Shown here piece after piece: positions 1 to 12,155 of a DNA stretch of 64,000 bases (position 1 is its first letter; each line of letters opens with the position of its first letter). The notes beneath the pieces were generated by a model, which was not told where the DNA came from, did not search any database, and worked only from the letters and a program-made list of their open reading frames with translations. Both the position numbers and the translations under genes were made by a program. The DNA comes from Corbicula japonica (taxonomy: Eukaryota > Mollusca > Bivalvia > Venerida > Cyrenidae), in contig JAZAYU010000053.1 in NCBI GenBank assembly GCA_038501625.1, forward strand, positions 4,202,501-4,266,500, in the 5' to 3' direction.

Positions 1-1308
1 TCAGATTTTCAGCTGCTGCCACTTCAGTTTTTCTTAGAAAATAAAATAGTAGTAAAATACCGCATTGAAACACTTAAATTGTTGCATACAACTGCAAAAT
101 AAGGTGTAAAATGTTTCGCTCTTTAACTTTTACTAAACTTAAATGGACATGTTAAAGGCGTTTTATTAACGCGAATATTTAACTTTTTCAGTCGGAAAGG
201 GTCATTTCCAGATATGCTTCAAGGACTCGCAGTCAACGTTAACATTTCGCGTTTTTATAAGCCAGCAGTGAAGATAATATTATGCTGAAAGACTCAAACG
301 CCAACGCGAACATTGTGGACGTTGATTTACGTAGTTAGGGCATTTAGCTATTTCATGCAAATAAAGATCAAGGCAATTTCGATCATGTCGTTTCATTAAT
401 ATTATGCTGTAATAACACGTCCAGATCTACTTTGAGAATGCCACTTTTTGTTGCTTTTTAAAGTGTAATAAAAACTTGCTTTACGAATTGAAAAACTAAC
501 ATTAAAAACACTACACAAATTAAGAACTAATATGCATTGTTATTATTACTGGAAGCCAAATTGGTGTTGGCAACTTTACAAGAACTTGTTTGCCAAATAC
601 TTTACTTTTCACAAAACGCAGTAGGTAATTTTTGTCTGAAAAAAATCATTAACAATACAACGGCAATAGGTCAACAGATTGAAACCGAAACCCCTTAGGT
701 ACCCATCGAGACTTTGTTTCAGGAACGCAGATTTTGTAACAAAACCGTTATTGAAAGTTTTGTACGGTTTAGGTTATGTAAACATGCAAAAATATTGTAC
801 TTTTTAGCGGATCTTCAGACATCTGGGAACTTCCATGTTGGGTTTTAGCATTTTATCAGATCAAAATAACATATTCTTTTCTGCTTGGTTCGTCCCCAAT
901 AGGCATCCCCACGCTCGAAAGAAATCAGGACATGCCATTATCTGGATTAGGACATTCCCTTTTTGGCGTTACCTAGATTACTTTACTGAATGTTTTTCAT
1001 AAAGCAAATACATATTCACATATTTGATTACAGAATATGTTTCTTTTCTTGGATTGTTTATGTTACTTATGTAACAACGATCTTAAATTGTGTTTAATAG
1101 TGTAAATTTGTCTTTAAATGTTTGAGAAAACGGCAGCCGATTGATAATGGAGGTTATTCGTCGATGAAAATGCATTTTGACAGGGGTACGGTGCTCTTTA
1201 TCTGATCGAAATCGGTCCAGAACTTACTTAGAAATAAGCAAAAACTACCTGAAGCGAATGATTTCTTTGTGCACGACATTAAAAAAGTCACGTAGTATAG
1301 CCACCCTG
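1..1308. other. Diverged duplicon copy 1, non-coding flank
   Basis: No gene is seen here. The stretch is recognisably similar to 14,768-16,080 and, in part, to 20,692-22,200 and 25,497-34,640. It begins with the same CAGCTGCTGCCAC-type start, then the shared words AAGGTGTAAAATGTTTC, ATATTATGCTGAAA and CGCCAACGCGAACATT. It ends at a relic of the secreted-protein gene. It therefore looks like the downstream flank of the first copy in a tandem segmental duplication. It is useful as an empty-site reference for insertions found in the fourth copy. Confidence 0.7.
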
Positions 1309-1468
1309 TGTAATACTGCTTTGCTTATGTTCGTATCGAACCTTGACTTCTCCAACAAAACCTAAAGAATTGTTTGATAGCTGGTTGACAATCCGGAGCT
1401 GTTGGGTCCGACCCCGTCACCGCACTTATCAAAATGCAGCAGTTAACTAGTGAAGATAAAGCAATCAT
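1309..1468 (-). pseudogene. Truncated relic of the six-cysteine secreted protein gene (copy 1)
   Basis: Read on the minus strand, an ATG at 1,468 opens a signal-peptide coding stretch very like those of the intact copies at 16,085-16,600, 22,202-22,717 and 34,646-35,161. It includes the conserved Cys-Gln-Pro-Ala-Ile segment. About 45 codons in, an extra base shifts the frame relative to the intact copies, and just after the segment corresponding to Ser-Ser-Ile-Thr the similarity stops abruptly near 1,309. The rest of the gene is missing. The TATA box is present in altered form (TTATAAA at 1,533-1,539, read on the minus strand). It is a pseudogene by truncation and frameshift, and its neighbouring flank is part of the same duplicon. 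Confidence 0.8.
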
Positions 1469-3804
1469 TTTTTTGTATTATTTTACGGCTCTGAAATGCT
1501 TTAATTTAATTTGAGAATATTAACATTGAGGTTTATAAAGTAACTCTGTAAACTGGTACCAGCTGGTCGACATGGGGCTGTCTAAATCCTGTTTAAATAA
1601 CGTTTTCTTAGTTTAAATTTTCTCTGAAACGGACAAGTTGCAATTTAACACTTACATCCTATATTGCGAAATTATCAGTATTTGTGTTCATGCGTTTGCC
1701 TGATGATTAATATCATTTTAAGTCCTAAGTTGTGATAACAAGATTAAGGTTTAAATCAATAATTTAATCGTTAATTTTTTAAAACTCTATATCCTTAGAA
1801 CGATTTTTGTGGCTATTTTCCTCAAAATGCATGATACTTCACTCTTCAGAATATTTTTGTGAAATACTTATATAGAGTTACACCATAGCAGTTTGGTAGC
1901 TTCAAGACATCTCTGCTAAAAACCAATTAATAACAATCATTAATAATTTTTCGATATGGTAAAGTTAACTGTCAGCATTAAATCTCATTATTGATTTATA
2001 ATATATTTTTCATTTATAATAATTATGAATCCTTTTTCAATATGATAAAGTTTATTGGTGGTTTATAGCCAGCATTAAATCTCATTAAAACATGAAGATA
2101 TATTTCGTCTTGCCAAGTCATTTAATTGCTTCAGAAGGTGAGAGAGATTTCAAGTCCAAGGAACCGTTTGTCATATTGCTTTGTTGTTATTTTCGCCGTA
2201 TGGGTGATTTGGAAGGCTACTATCACGGATACAAAAGAGTAGATTAACGATGTACTTAAGTCGATTTCTTCTCTATATGTATGAAGTTTTCATTAAGATG
2301 AGGATTTCGGAAGCCTGCCGAGGTACTCCATGAAAAGTAAATTTCATATTACCCATTTCAGGATGGGCCACACCCAGAAAATAAACACTCACCACAGAGC
2401 CAAAACGTAGAGAGAAAAAGATACCATGGATGTATATACCCTGGTAATTGTCAATATCAAACAACGGAAATTATGAGCCTGAGTGGTTACCAATCAATCA
2501 GTCAATCTTAAGAGATGAATCATGAATGGACATTGAGACAGAATTTATGTTATAAATTTTTTGAGGCCCACAATGTTTTTGCTCACTAACTTAATTTAAA
2601 GACAATTGCTACGGCTTTAAAAAAATCTATATTTTTTAAACTTTTTTTATTTGAATGAAACTTCAGCAAATTGTGAAATACATTTGAAAAAATATAAGAA
2701 CATTTCATCAATTGAAAAGAATACTTTGATTTTCAAATTTGAGGTGAGCCTGTTCTGGGCACACTTCTTTTCTTAACAAACAACAGCAACAAAATAACAC
2801 TTACATAATCGGAAAATCCCATGTTATCATTAAAACGGCTTTGCAACTATAAAGCATTTTACAAGTTCAATCATTTTCCTGGTTTTAAAAATAGTTTTGA
2901 ATATCATTTAAACAACTATTACTGTTTCCAAACGGGTATGGTAACTTATGCTTTGTTGATCTATTTTAAAATAATTTTTAAATAGTATTTGAATAAATTT
3001 AAGAGAAATTCTATTGTTCAAAAGACGGATTTTTAATTTCATGTAGAAATGCACTAATTAAAAAAACAACAAAACATTCCTTTACCCTGATACATTTCTC
3101 GAAGTGAAAAAAAAATTGGTTTGCTTTTTTTTTCAAAATTTACAAATGTTGTTCTTAATTGTGTTTAGTACAAAATACAATGTTATATTGAGATTAGTTG
3201 TGATTTTAAAGAGGTTCCGTTTAAAGGTTCCTTATTCATGCGGTGAATGTCTCAAACTTAAAAGCTCAATAAAATTTCAACAATCCTAGTGACATGTCAT
3301 TTTTTTCATATTTTTAATATACAAGAAAATATCCATCAATGCTGAAAAAATCAAAATCTATTGGTATGAAAAAAAAGACAAAACTGTTGCAGTCGTCTTT
3401 AAATTGGTAAACATTATAAACCATTGGCAAACAGTGTAGATCCAGATAAGCCTTCCCATCCATGCAGAATCATCCCTTAGGCTTGTCACTATTTGATTCA
3501 TTATATACTGGTATAGTTGTTTTAAAAGTTAAGTGTTGAATGTTGTGAATGTTAAATAAAATTGTTTCTACATAGTTGCAAAGTTGTTGCTAAATAAATA
3601 ACTGACATTTAACCATGAACTTCATGAATCCCATTGCAGTCCAATCAGGATCTATACTGGTAGTTTCTTTAGCCAACACAATATAATAAATAAAAAAAAA
3701 TAAGCCTAAGTCTTGATCTTAATCAAACTGCATGGATGTGATGGCTGATCTGGATCTGCACTGGTTGTTAATGGTCTATTATGTTCACTGATTTCAGTCA
3801 AGTT

Positions 3805-4156
3805 AGTGTGCAGATACGATAGTTTCTCACTGAGCACAATATAAGATAAACTTAAAAAATTAACAACAAATATTGCACTACCTTCAACAAAGACAATACA
3901 TACATTCCAAATTTATTCATAAAATGATCATTCTGCGTATAAAGAAAAAAAATAATTGCCGATACGATAGTTTCGCACTAAGCAAAATCTCTGATCGCAT
4001 ATACGATATTTTTCACTTTTTTAAATTTTGTAAAGAAGATACTAGATTAAATCTATTCTTTTTTGTCAGATTATGGGCATTATAATAACAAGTCAAAATA
4101 TGAAATAAAACCATTTTTGATAAAAGTGCAGATACGATAGTTTCGCGCTGAGCCTC
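3805..4156 (+). repeat. Three spaced copies of a GATACGATAGTTTC word
   Basis: The core GCAGATACGATAGTTTC or a one-base variant, followed by a CNCTNAGC-like extension, occurs near 3,810, 3,958 and 4,127. That is roughly every 150-170 bases, with diverged AT-rich sequence between. It could be a degenerate tandem repeat of about 160 bp or three independent copies of a short mobile fragment. No coding potential is visible. Confidence 0.5.
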
Positions 4157-4906
4157 GATTTCTTACGTGATGAAGAAATTCATGCGCTTTTTCAAATTAA
4201 GTACATTAAGGTTAAGTTCTTTCTTAAATATGGTTTTGATAATCCTTTTAACATGATGAAATTTGTTGCAGTGATGAAAGGGGTTACACTTTTTTTCATT
4301 ATGCTCTCATAAGCGGTCATATTTTAACAGTAAGGTTGCTGGTGCGCGAAGGTATTTGTATAACAAATACACTTTTAAATCTCAAAGATATTATTAAAAT
4401 GGCTCTCACATCACGTATGACAAAAGAAAAGAAACTCATTTAACTCACCAACAAAATAATGTGCATCAACCAAATTACACCGATAAATTCCAAACAAGAT
4501 TGATAAATGGACATATCAACAATTTTAATGAGAGTGATTTTTGTAAAATGATGGTCTCTAGATGATATAATCTTATTCAAAGTGCAACAGCAGTCAGTAT
4601 AAACCAAGTTCTAATTTTACAATAATTTATGAATTCCTAATACTTTAACACAAAGAAACTGCTTTTTAAAACAAATACAATAATTTGGAAAAATAACCAA
4701 AAATATTAAATAAATATTCAGTACCTTTTAAAACTCTTTAGTAAAATATAACCTTTAGAAAATATACTAAAATAAATAATTAATTAATTTCCTAATTTTG
4801 AACAATAAGCCAAAGTTCCTAATGTGTTCTGTCTGAAAGCCAAATGCAGAATCATTAACTTAACCACAAATCTTACTGAGGAAAACTTCCCAGCATCCTT
4901 TTAACC

Positions 4907-4994
4907 ACAATGCATTGCTGTCCCAGTGAGCCAATCAAAATGCTTAAAGGATGTATTGAGGCTTTTGATTGGTCAACTGGGTCACAAGGCATTG
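4907..4994. repeat. Small foldback repeat
   Basis: CCCAGTGAGCCAATCAAAATGC is answered after about 20 bases by an inverted, slightly diverged partner containing GCTTTTGATTGGTC and ACTGGGTCAC. The stretch could form a stem of about 25-30 bp with mismatches. It is probably an old MITE. Confidence 0.45.
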
Positions 4995-5599
4995 TTTACC
5001 TAATAATCTAAATATAGTGAATCTTCCAGCAACTGATATGCCTAAGTCATGGAATATTACCAATGTCATCAAGGTCACTAGGCACTGCTTACATTCTAAA
5101 TATAGTGTTAAAGCTAGGCACTAGTCTGAGAATTAGCAAAGTAAAGTAAAACATATAACATAGTTAAAATTTACAAAAATGCAACAAAGACTAGAAATAG
5201 CATAAATATCAAACAAGAAATGCATATGTTACTCAAAATAATAACAAATATGGCAGGTTTTAGATGATATCAGAGCTTCATAATAACAAGTTCAAAATAG
5301 ACTAGCTAAAGTGCACTAAATAGACTGGCTAAAGCGTACTACATAGTAACTAACTAGGTTTTCTAAATGTTAAGCTATTGGAACTATGTCCCTTAAGTTG
5401 CATAATGCTCTGTAATCAATCTTTAAATAAACTTCAACTATGTAACATTTTGTAAGAAAAGTCCAACTTTACAACACCAGCATCACTGTCAATGACATTC
5501 AATATGAGACGTTTAACGAAGCAATTCTTTTTTTTACATAGCATGATACACGAATATGTTCCTATCTTTGATAAATAGATAAAAAAAAAAAAGATCATT

Positions 5600-6370
5600 C
5601 AAAGCCACCGAACATTACAAATATGAAAATACTACAGGCTCGGTTTAATTGAGCCTTTTCATGGGCAGTAATGGGAATGCATATTACTGCCCACGCCGCC
5701 TAGCCCCGGGTTGAGCGCAACTCAATATTTACACCAATAAACAGCACAATTTCGATCCATCCCAAACGATGGTATGCATTGGCGGTGAACATGGCACCTT
5801 CAATGAGGTATTGTCAGATTAATACCATTCCATATTCTGCGGCTTATGGTCCACAGATAAAAGAATGGGTTTGACCTAAACGGGAAAACAATGGGCGGAA
5901 CTAAACAGAATAGAAATTTGTCAGGGGATCTGAGAATATAAATCCTGCATATCACAGACAACGCCAAAGGCAAAATTTTAAAAAGCAGGTATATCCATTG
6001 GAGTTGATTGAACAATATCCAAAACCTTATTGGCTGGGATATTGAAACCACCTTTCTTTAAACTGGCCGAAATATTAAAACAAAAGTAATTTTAGAAGTA
6101 CTATAACTTAGTACATAAGTATCGTGCTCAACGACCTTCAAAGGACGTAACTGATCACTGCACTGATTGAATGTACGGGGAGACTTTTGACAACCGCCAC
6201 ACGGCACAAACAACGCTACAGCGATATTGAAATAGCTAAAGAGGGAACATTGAAAGCCACCGAACACGACAAATATGAAAATACTGCAGGCTCTGTTTGA
6301 TTGAGCCTGTTCATAGGCAGTAAAGGGAATGCATATTACTGCCCACGCCGCCTAACCCCGATGGAGTCAA
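5600..6370. repeat. Two partial copies of a dispersed ~240-bp repeat
   Basis: The words GCCACCGAAC, GCAGGCTC, GCATATTACTGCC and CACGCCGCCTA occur in the same order at 5,603-5,735 and again at 6,250-6,355. The downstream part of the repeat (GTATCGTGCTCAA, then CCGCCACACGGCACAAAC) occurs at 6,118-6,215. The same order, less interrupted, is seen at 21,440-21,640 and 37,550-37,770, which suggests a repeat of about 240 bp. The interruption at 5,735-6,110 shares a piece with 6,366-6,427. Class unknown; no ends or target duplications could be fixed. Confidence 0.6.
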
Positions 6371-7229
6371 AGGCAAAATTTAAAAAGCAGGAAGTATATC
6401 CATTGGAGGTAATTGGACAATATCCAAAAGAGATAATTTTGATTTGAATATTGTATGTCCCTAATGTAACATCTTACGGGGTTTATATTTCTTTCACAAC
6501 CTGTAACTTTTTAGAGCTTGCAACAATGATAACAACAATGATAAAGATTTCAATAAATGTAATCTTTGCATAACAGAAACACTTTTAAAAAAGGGTTATA
6601 GGTACCAAAAACTAAAGAAAATCCACTTTATCCCATTTTAAAGTAGATCGTTATGCTTACCTTTTTGTTAGCACGAGTGTGGCATGGATTAAGAGCTTAT
6701 GATGATTTATAGGGAAATCTTGTAAAAGAATATAGAACCTCGTTCTGTTGTTTTTTCCGGTTATCCTGCTCTTGCTATTTTGACTCCACAGGGCTCTGGG
6801 TTTAGTGAGGCCTAACAATGTTAAATTTATTTGTTTTCAAATGTTGCATATCAAGAATAGGCACACTAAAAAAACAGTCTCTCCACGCAGCATACGAGTA
6901 AAAAGGAAAATAGAGCCTGTGTTTATAAGAATACTAATTTTAAACAAGACAAGACAAACAATTAACGAAAATGAGAGCCTTTTGACACTGAAGGTTTAAA
7001 CCAGGTTCTAGGGTGCACCAACCTCAAACTTGCCCCAACAGGCTCTCATATAAACCAAACAAGTGTAAGTTGTCTTGGTAAAACAATTCCAAACCACCCA
7101 TTAGCTAAAAATGTTGCATGCAAAAGCACACTTACATATAAAACATCAGAAGCTAATAGAATTGCAAAGCAAAATGGCGGGTACCCAAATGATCTTACTC
7201 GATTAACCGAATAATTTTAAATAAGAAAA

Positions 7230-7910
7230 ACATATTTTGTCCAACAATATTGACCCCTTGCACTTCATTAACTTCCGTAAAGGTCATTGGAAAAACCCGC
7301 TATCTAACCAGCGAACATATCGATATATTTGTTCACTTCACACGTCAGTGAGGTCTGGTGTTTGGTAAACATGCCGGACGACCGCTCTGTAGGTCTCCGG
7401 GTCGAATCCGAGCAAACACTACCAAGAAAATACACTTTAAAAATACTTGTAAACATTAATTTAAATTGTTTTATTACATCTTAATTTATGATTTCTTATA
7501 AATAGTGTTTTTCTACAATGATATTTAATGATAGTTCATGCAATCGTAAAAGCTATAAATGCAATTTACTTATGCGCAGTCTAGCTTTATGTGCAGTTAT
7601 TAAAATACTACACAGATAGGATACTCAAAAAGTTCTGCACTAGTTTTAAGAGAATTATGATTTTAAAATTAAAAGAAAAAATAATGATGGTTGAACCAGG
7701 GTTTGAACCTACGAGTATACGTATACGTACAATATTCTTGATTTGAAACAACTCTTCCGACTGCGCTAAGTTGCCATCTTTACTTATTACAAGTAATTAA
7801 AAACTGGTAATATACGTGTGTATCAATTTAAAAGTAGATCATAATTTTTACGAAATTTACTGACAATATGATCAAATGCCATGTCAATATTGTTGGACAA
7901 TAAAATATTT
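7230..7910. repeat. Possible ~0.7 kb element bounded by inverted TTGTCCAACAATATTGAC
   Basis: TTGTCCAACAATATTGAC near 7,237 is matched in inverted orientation near 7,885 (GTCAATATTGTTGGACAA), with further similarity outside the word. Inside are two RNA-polymerase-III-like box B words: GGGTCGAATCC on the plus strand near 7,398, and GGTTCAAACCCTGG on the minus strand near 7,705. The second is paired with an A-box-like TTAGCGCAGTCGG at about 7,770. This may be a non-autonomous TIR element that captured tRNA-like or SINE pieces. No target duplication was identified. Confidence 0.4.
7690..7776 (-). repeat. tRNA-like remnant (SINE head or tRNA pseudogene)
   Basis: On the minus strand an A-box-like TTAGCGCAGTCGG is followed about 50 bases later by a good B box, GGTTCAAACCCTGG. 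The spacing fits a tRNA or tRNA-derived SINE head. I cannot fold a convincing acceptor or anticodon stem, so I do not call it a functional tRNA gene. Confidence 0.4.
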
Positions 7911-9579
7911 TTGTCAGTAAGAGTTTGCAATTAAAATAACCACTACAAATGAATTGTCATCAATGTAGGAAAACATTGAAACATTGCAATACTCATACTT
8001 ATGTTATTAAACTTTCAGTCTGCATACACTTTAACGTTTTGATAGTATACTGAACAAGTGTCTGGTTGGCTATGCTGACAAAATGATGAGTTAAACAGCA
8101 GTTTACGATTTCAGCTGCATATTAAACATGCACTGAATAATGTCCTCGCGTCTCATCACCCTTGGCAGCTTGTACTGCATACACGCCAGATTAGGGTTAG
8201 CAGCCAGCATCATCTGTCTCACTGCATTAAATGCTCCGGGTTTCATCTGAATCAGCTGCAATGACTGAATCATTCCTCTCTGTCTCATACTGGAATAAAC
8301 GTCATGCCTCCGGCATAATTCTTCATCAACCTAAAACACAGCATATTTTAAGTTTTCATTCTTTAAATTAAGCTGGTAATCATGTCATTCGAATGTTCGA
8401 TTTGACCTAAGTTTACCGTCAGGACCTTTGTAATAGATTATTTAAAATCAATGGAAAGAATATCATCCAAAACCTAAAGACTGTCGATAAGCTTACGCTA
8501 AAAAATCGTGATAAATAAAAACATAAATGGGAATTAAAGCTCCTAATAATAATTGTTGTAACCTTGCTTGAAAGTGTTTCAGTGCGATGGCTTCATTCTT
8601 GAATGACACTATTTAAAAAGCTGAAACATGCATATCCAAATCTCGAAACAGAACCAATGATAATGATTGTAAACCCGAAAAGGATGACCAATCTCAAAAT
8701 TTGAGCTGTTACACAAATAGACAATGTTGGAGACTGCAATGAACTGCTAAACTGGTATTCAATCTCATATAAATAAAATAGTGAAAAAAGCATATAAGGA
8801 ACTGCGACATCCAGAAAACACAGCCCCACCCAGTCAAAAAGGAGAAAACAAAAAGAGCATTGGCTTATCAAATGATCAATTTAAAATGTGACGCCGCAAA
8901 CAATTTACGCAAAGGAGATCGTCTTGCAAATAAACTTCAATAGCATATAAAAACAATTTTAAGTGAATTAACAAAAAAGACCGTAAAATTCAGTTATTTA
9001 AAATATACGCAAATAGATATGCAACTTACTTGTCTTGCATCGAAGTCATTTACCAGACATCCATTTTGCAATTCGATAAAAATTATATAGTATTTCTGCA
9101 ACATGTCCGATCCTAGAAAAAGTGAATACATTTATTTAAATAAGGTTACGTGTAACCAAGTTTTAAACGTCGACTGTTATATTTTCTGATTTTTTTAAAT
9201 AAAAAAAACAGACTTAACTGCCCTCTTTACAGTTGAGGAATGTGTGTTTTTCTTGTTTAAAAGATTATATAGTAAATTCATTTGTATGATGTTAACTTCG
9301 GTATACAAGATGATTATACTTCAACGAGAAAGGCCAGAAAATCTGGATTGACCTTTAAACGATAACCATCTTTAAAATTTAATAACATTTACATCATCAT
9401 CATAATTTAAATAACAGAATGGAAAGAGTGATTATAAATCATAGTCGTATTTGACCAGGTTTTACTGGCATACACCTCACACGTCCTATTAGTTCCTACT
9501 TGCTCTTATTGGAACATGGTATTTACAACTAAAAATGAAATGGGAATACCTAAAACTCACAGAACAATGCCCAGTATCA

Positions 9580-9675
9580 TAAAACTAATACTGGAGCTTG
9601 TCTCAAATCTGAAGCATCTGAGTGGAGATTTGTCTCCATTTCAGCCAATCAGATGCTTGACATTTAAGACACAAA
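9580..9675. repeat. Palindromic MITE copy (CATCTGATTGGCTGAAATGG family), diverged
   Basis: Contains TCTCAAATCTGAAGCATCTGA and, inverted, TTTCAGCCAATCAGATGCTTGA around a short centre. This is the core of the ~135-bp foldback best seen at 14,135-14,270. It lies in the intron between GH3 exons 5 and 6. Confidence 0.7.
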
Positions 9676-10448
9676 TGTTTATGATGTTTTGGCCCTTTAG
9701 GAATATACAACAATGCAGAATAATAAGAGAAAATAGTAATATACTAGTCAAAGTTTGCTTAATTCCAAGTTTACCACAGATCATTGTCGATTTTACATTA
9801 AATTATATTTACATTCAAATTCGTTTAAACATCATCACATTCTAAATAAACCATAAAAATTGTAGTTGTTCAAACATTTGTCTGTATTGGTTTTTAAGTC
9901 TCCAGTCATGGGTGTAAAATCAAATATTACTGATAAATGGCAATTTGAAAAACTTTGAAAAAGATATGTACATTATATTCTCGGTACTTGGCAAACCTTG
10001 AGTAGTATATTAGATCTCATCGTCTTCGATGGCTTAAAGAGTTCCCTATTCATTTCTGTTAATATAATTTTTGAAAGTTGAGCCTTATTTTAAAGAACCT
10101 TTTCTTGGAGACTCCATTCAGCTGCATAAATCGATTCCTTCGAATCTTAAGTTTTTGAACTCCAAAACTATTTTTTGACAAATTTAAAAGTACATAATTT
10201 ATTATAAATGAAACGGAATGCGGTTACACCAATGTACAGTTGTTTTCGGGACGTTCTTTTAGCAAAAACGCAAATAGATTACTTTACCTGTTATCTTTTG
10301 TAAATGAATGCTCTCGCATGAGGTGAATTCTAATATTTTCTTTTGCCAGTCTACAGCAGCAGCATATACTGCCTCGTGTAACAAACACTCTGGAACTTTT
10401 TCCATGTTGACAGAGAGTATGTCACCAGTTCTGTAAATAATTGGATAA

Positions 10449-10494
10449 AATTATTATTATTATTATTATTATTATTACATACAATAATAATAAT
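10449..10494. repeat. ATT/AAT microsatellite
   Basis: Eight or more ATT units followed by a short break (ACATAC) and AAT units. A simple-sequence tract within the intron just upstream (on the minus strand) of GH3 exon 5. Confidence 0.9.
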
Positions 10495-12065
10495 AAAATT
10501 AGATAACGTACTTTCAACTTAACAATAATTAGTATTTGTTTTTTTATCGAGTATCTTGAACTTTACGCTGTAGTTTAATTAACTGTGTCCCATGAAAAAA
10601 ACTTTTTATGGCAAACAAAAGATAAATGTTATTAAATACCTTCTTAGAAATTTATATACAGGTGTAGTTCCATGGAAGCCTGTTATTTGAACGACGTCCT
10701 CAAGTCTATAACGGTACAGTCCATCAAAAGTTGTAATGACCATCTCGTAGTTTCCACCGACCCTGACCTGTTTCATGGACTATTTATTGGGTTTTACAAG
10801 TATTTTGACCAGCGTACTGAACAAACAGACATCTAGCAAAAAGCTTCTGACATCTACGTTAACCTTTTTTATGAATCACAATTATACGAATATTATTTTT
10901 ATACCTGTCATTGTATCAATGAGAGTAAAATGGTTAAGAGTACTTAGCCACATACAAAATCACAGACCAGCAGGAAGAGAAATTTAATAATAATACAAGG
11001 TTAAAAACCAATAATAAAGATAACTGGCAAAACACCAAAAATACGACACACGGACAAAACCAACAATACAAGTAAACCGGGATAGGGTACCTTCTTAGTA
11101 CAGTCAGTGGCGAAACCGAAATATATAAGCCATAAAGGGAAGTGGGTTAAATCTGTCTTACAGTGTTAACAATCTCCAACTCACTTTTACAACATGCAAA
11201 AACGAATTGACTCTACGAATCCCTCTAAACAATCGAGAACCATAGAGTAACAGATTCAAGTACAAGCAAATAAAATATCTATGTCATTTTACACTAAGTT
11301 AAATGTAAAGGTGAAAAATACTTCATCAAATACTACATCAATTTTTTGTAAATCATATATAAACAAGAGTGTTTTTTCTACCAATTACTTTCTTTTTAAA
11401 CGTATTTACAATGAATCAAAAGTATATGGTGACTTAGAATTAAAGCGTTATATTTACCTGGTGACCAAGAAGCGTTATGGGATTTTGTTTTTCGAATTCT
11501 TCCTCAGGTATGTATTCAAAGAAGTTGCCAGGAATAAACGCCGTAAAGTTGACTTCAGGTTGAACACATGGGTCAAGATTTATACCGTAGATGCTTTCTG
11601 TACCCAAGTGTAACAGAGTGACGCACGGCAAATCTCCAAGGTATTTCCTTTCAACTATTTTAGCCTGAAATTTGATTTTTCAACAATCAACATTTCTACG
11701 GATAAAACAGCTCACAAAAATGTAAAGTACTGGTTAAGAACATTAAAAATGAATTAGCAGATAAATATAAAACGAAGTGAAACATGCATAAAAGGAATAG
11801 CAACACAAAACCACAGTGCTCACAGAGAGGAAAAGAAAGCGTGGGTTTATAAAAAATAACAATTTCGGAAAAGACACCACAAACAATTAACAAAAAAGAT
11901 GATGAGTTAGCGTCATGACTTACAAAGTAGCGCTATTTGTGCAGTGTGGCGGCCGTAAAAAGTCTCCCCGTACATATAGTAAGTACTGTTATTAGTTAAA
12001 TAACCCGATGTCGTACAGTTATGATAACGTATATCAGGGCTATCCGGACAACCTTTTTGGGGGTT

Positions 12066-12155
12066 TTCCCGGTTAGCTCAATTGGTTGCATCGTCGGAAG
12101 TGCAAGTCTAGGCGCTGTCGCCGTGACGGTGAGGGTTCGTCATCCAACCGATAAT
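12066..12155 (+). repeat. tRNA-derived SINE head (fragment)
   Basis: CCCGGTTAGCTCAATTGG is a good RNA polymerase III A box in a tRNA-like 5' end, followed about 50 bases on by a degenerate B box, GAGGGTTCGTCATCC. A similar head is at 23,526-23,610. No tail or target duplication was found. It lies in the intron between GH3 exons 2 and 3. Confidence 0.5.

Larger units (their letters stand above)
1469..8102. other. Long AT-rich intergenic stretch with repeats
   Basis: I see no gene in these 6.6 kb. Open frames are short, AT-rich and without splice context. The stretch contains the promoter remnant of the copy 1 relic, a thrice-repeated GATACGATAGTTTC word at 3,805-4,156, a small foldback near 4,907-4,994, copies of a dispersed ~240-bp repeat at 5,600-6,370, a diverged repeat near 6,840-7,040, and an inverted pair with tRNA-like boxes at 7,230-7,910. 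The rest is unstructured as far as I can read. Confidence 0.6.

Noticed and set aside
9516..9845. 109-codon plus-strand frame
   Set aside because: It runs through a diverged palindromic MITE inside a GH3 intron and has no family resemblance or splice context.
11281..11613. 110-codon plus-strand frame
   Set aside because: It overlaps GH3 exon 3 (11,458-11,664, minus strand), which has family similarity and proper splice sites; the plus frame is its shadow plus AT-rich intron.
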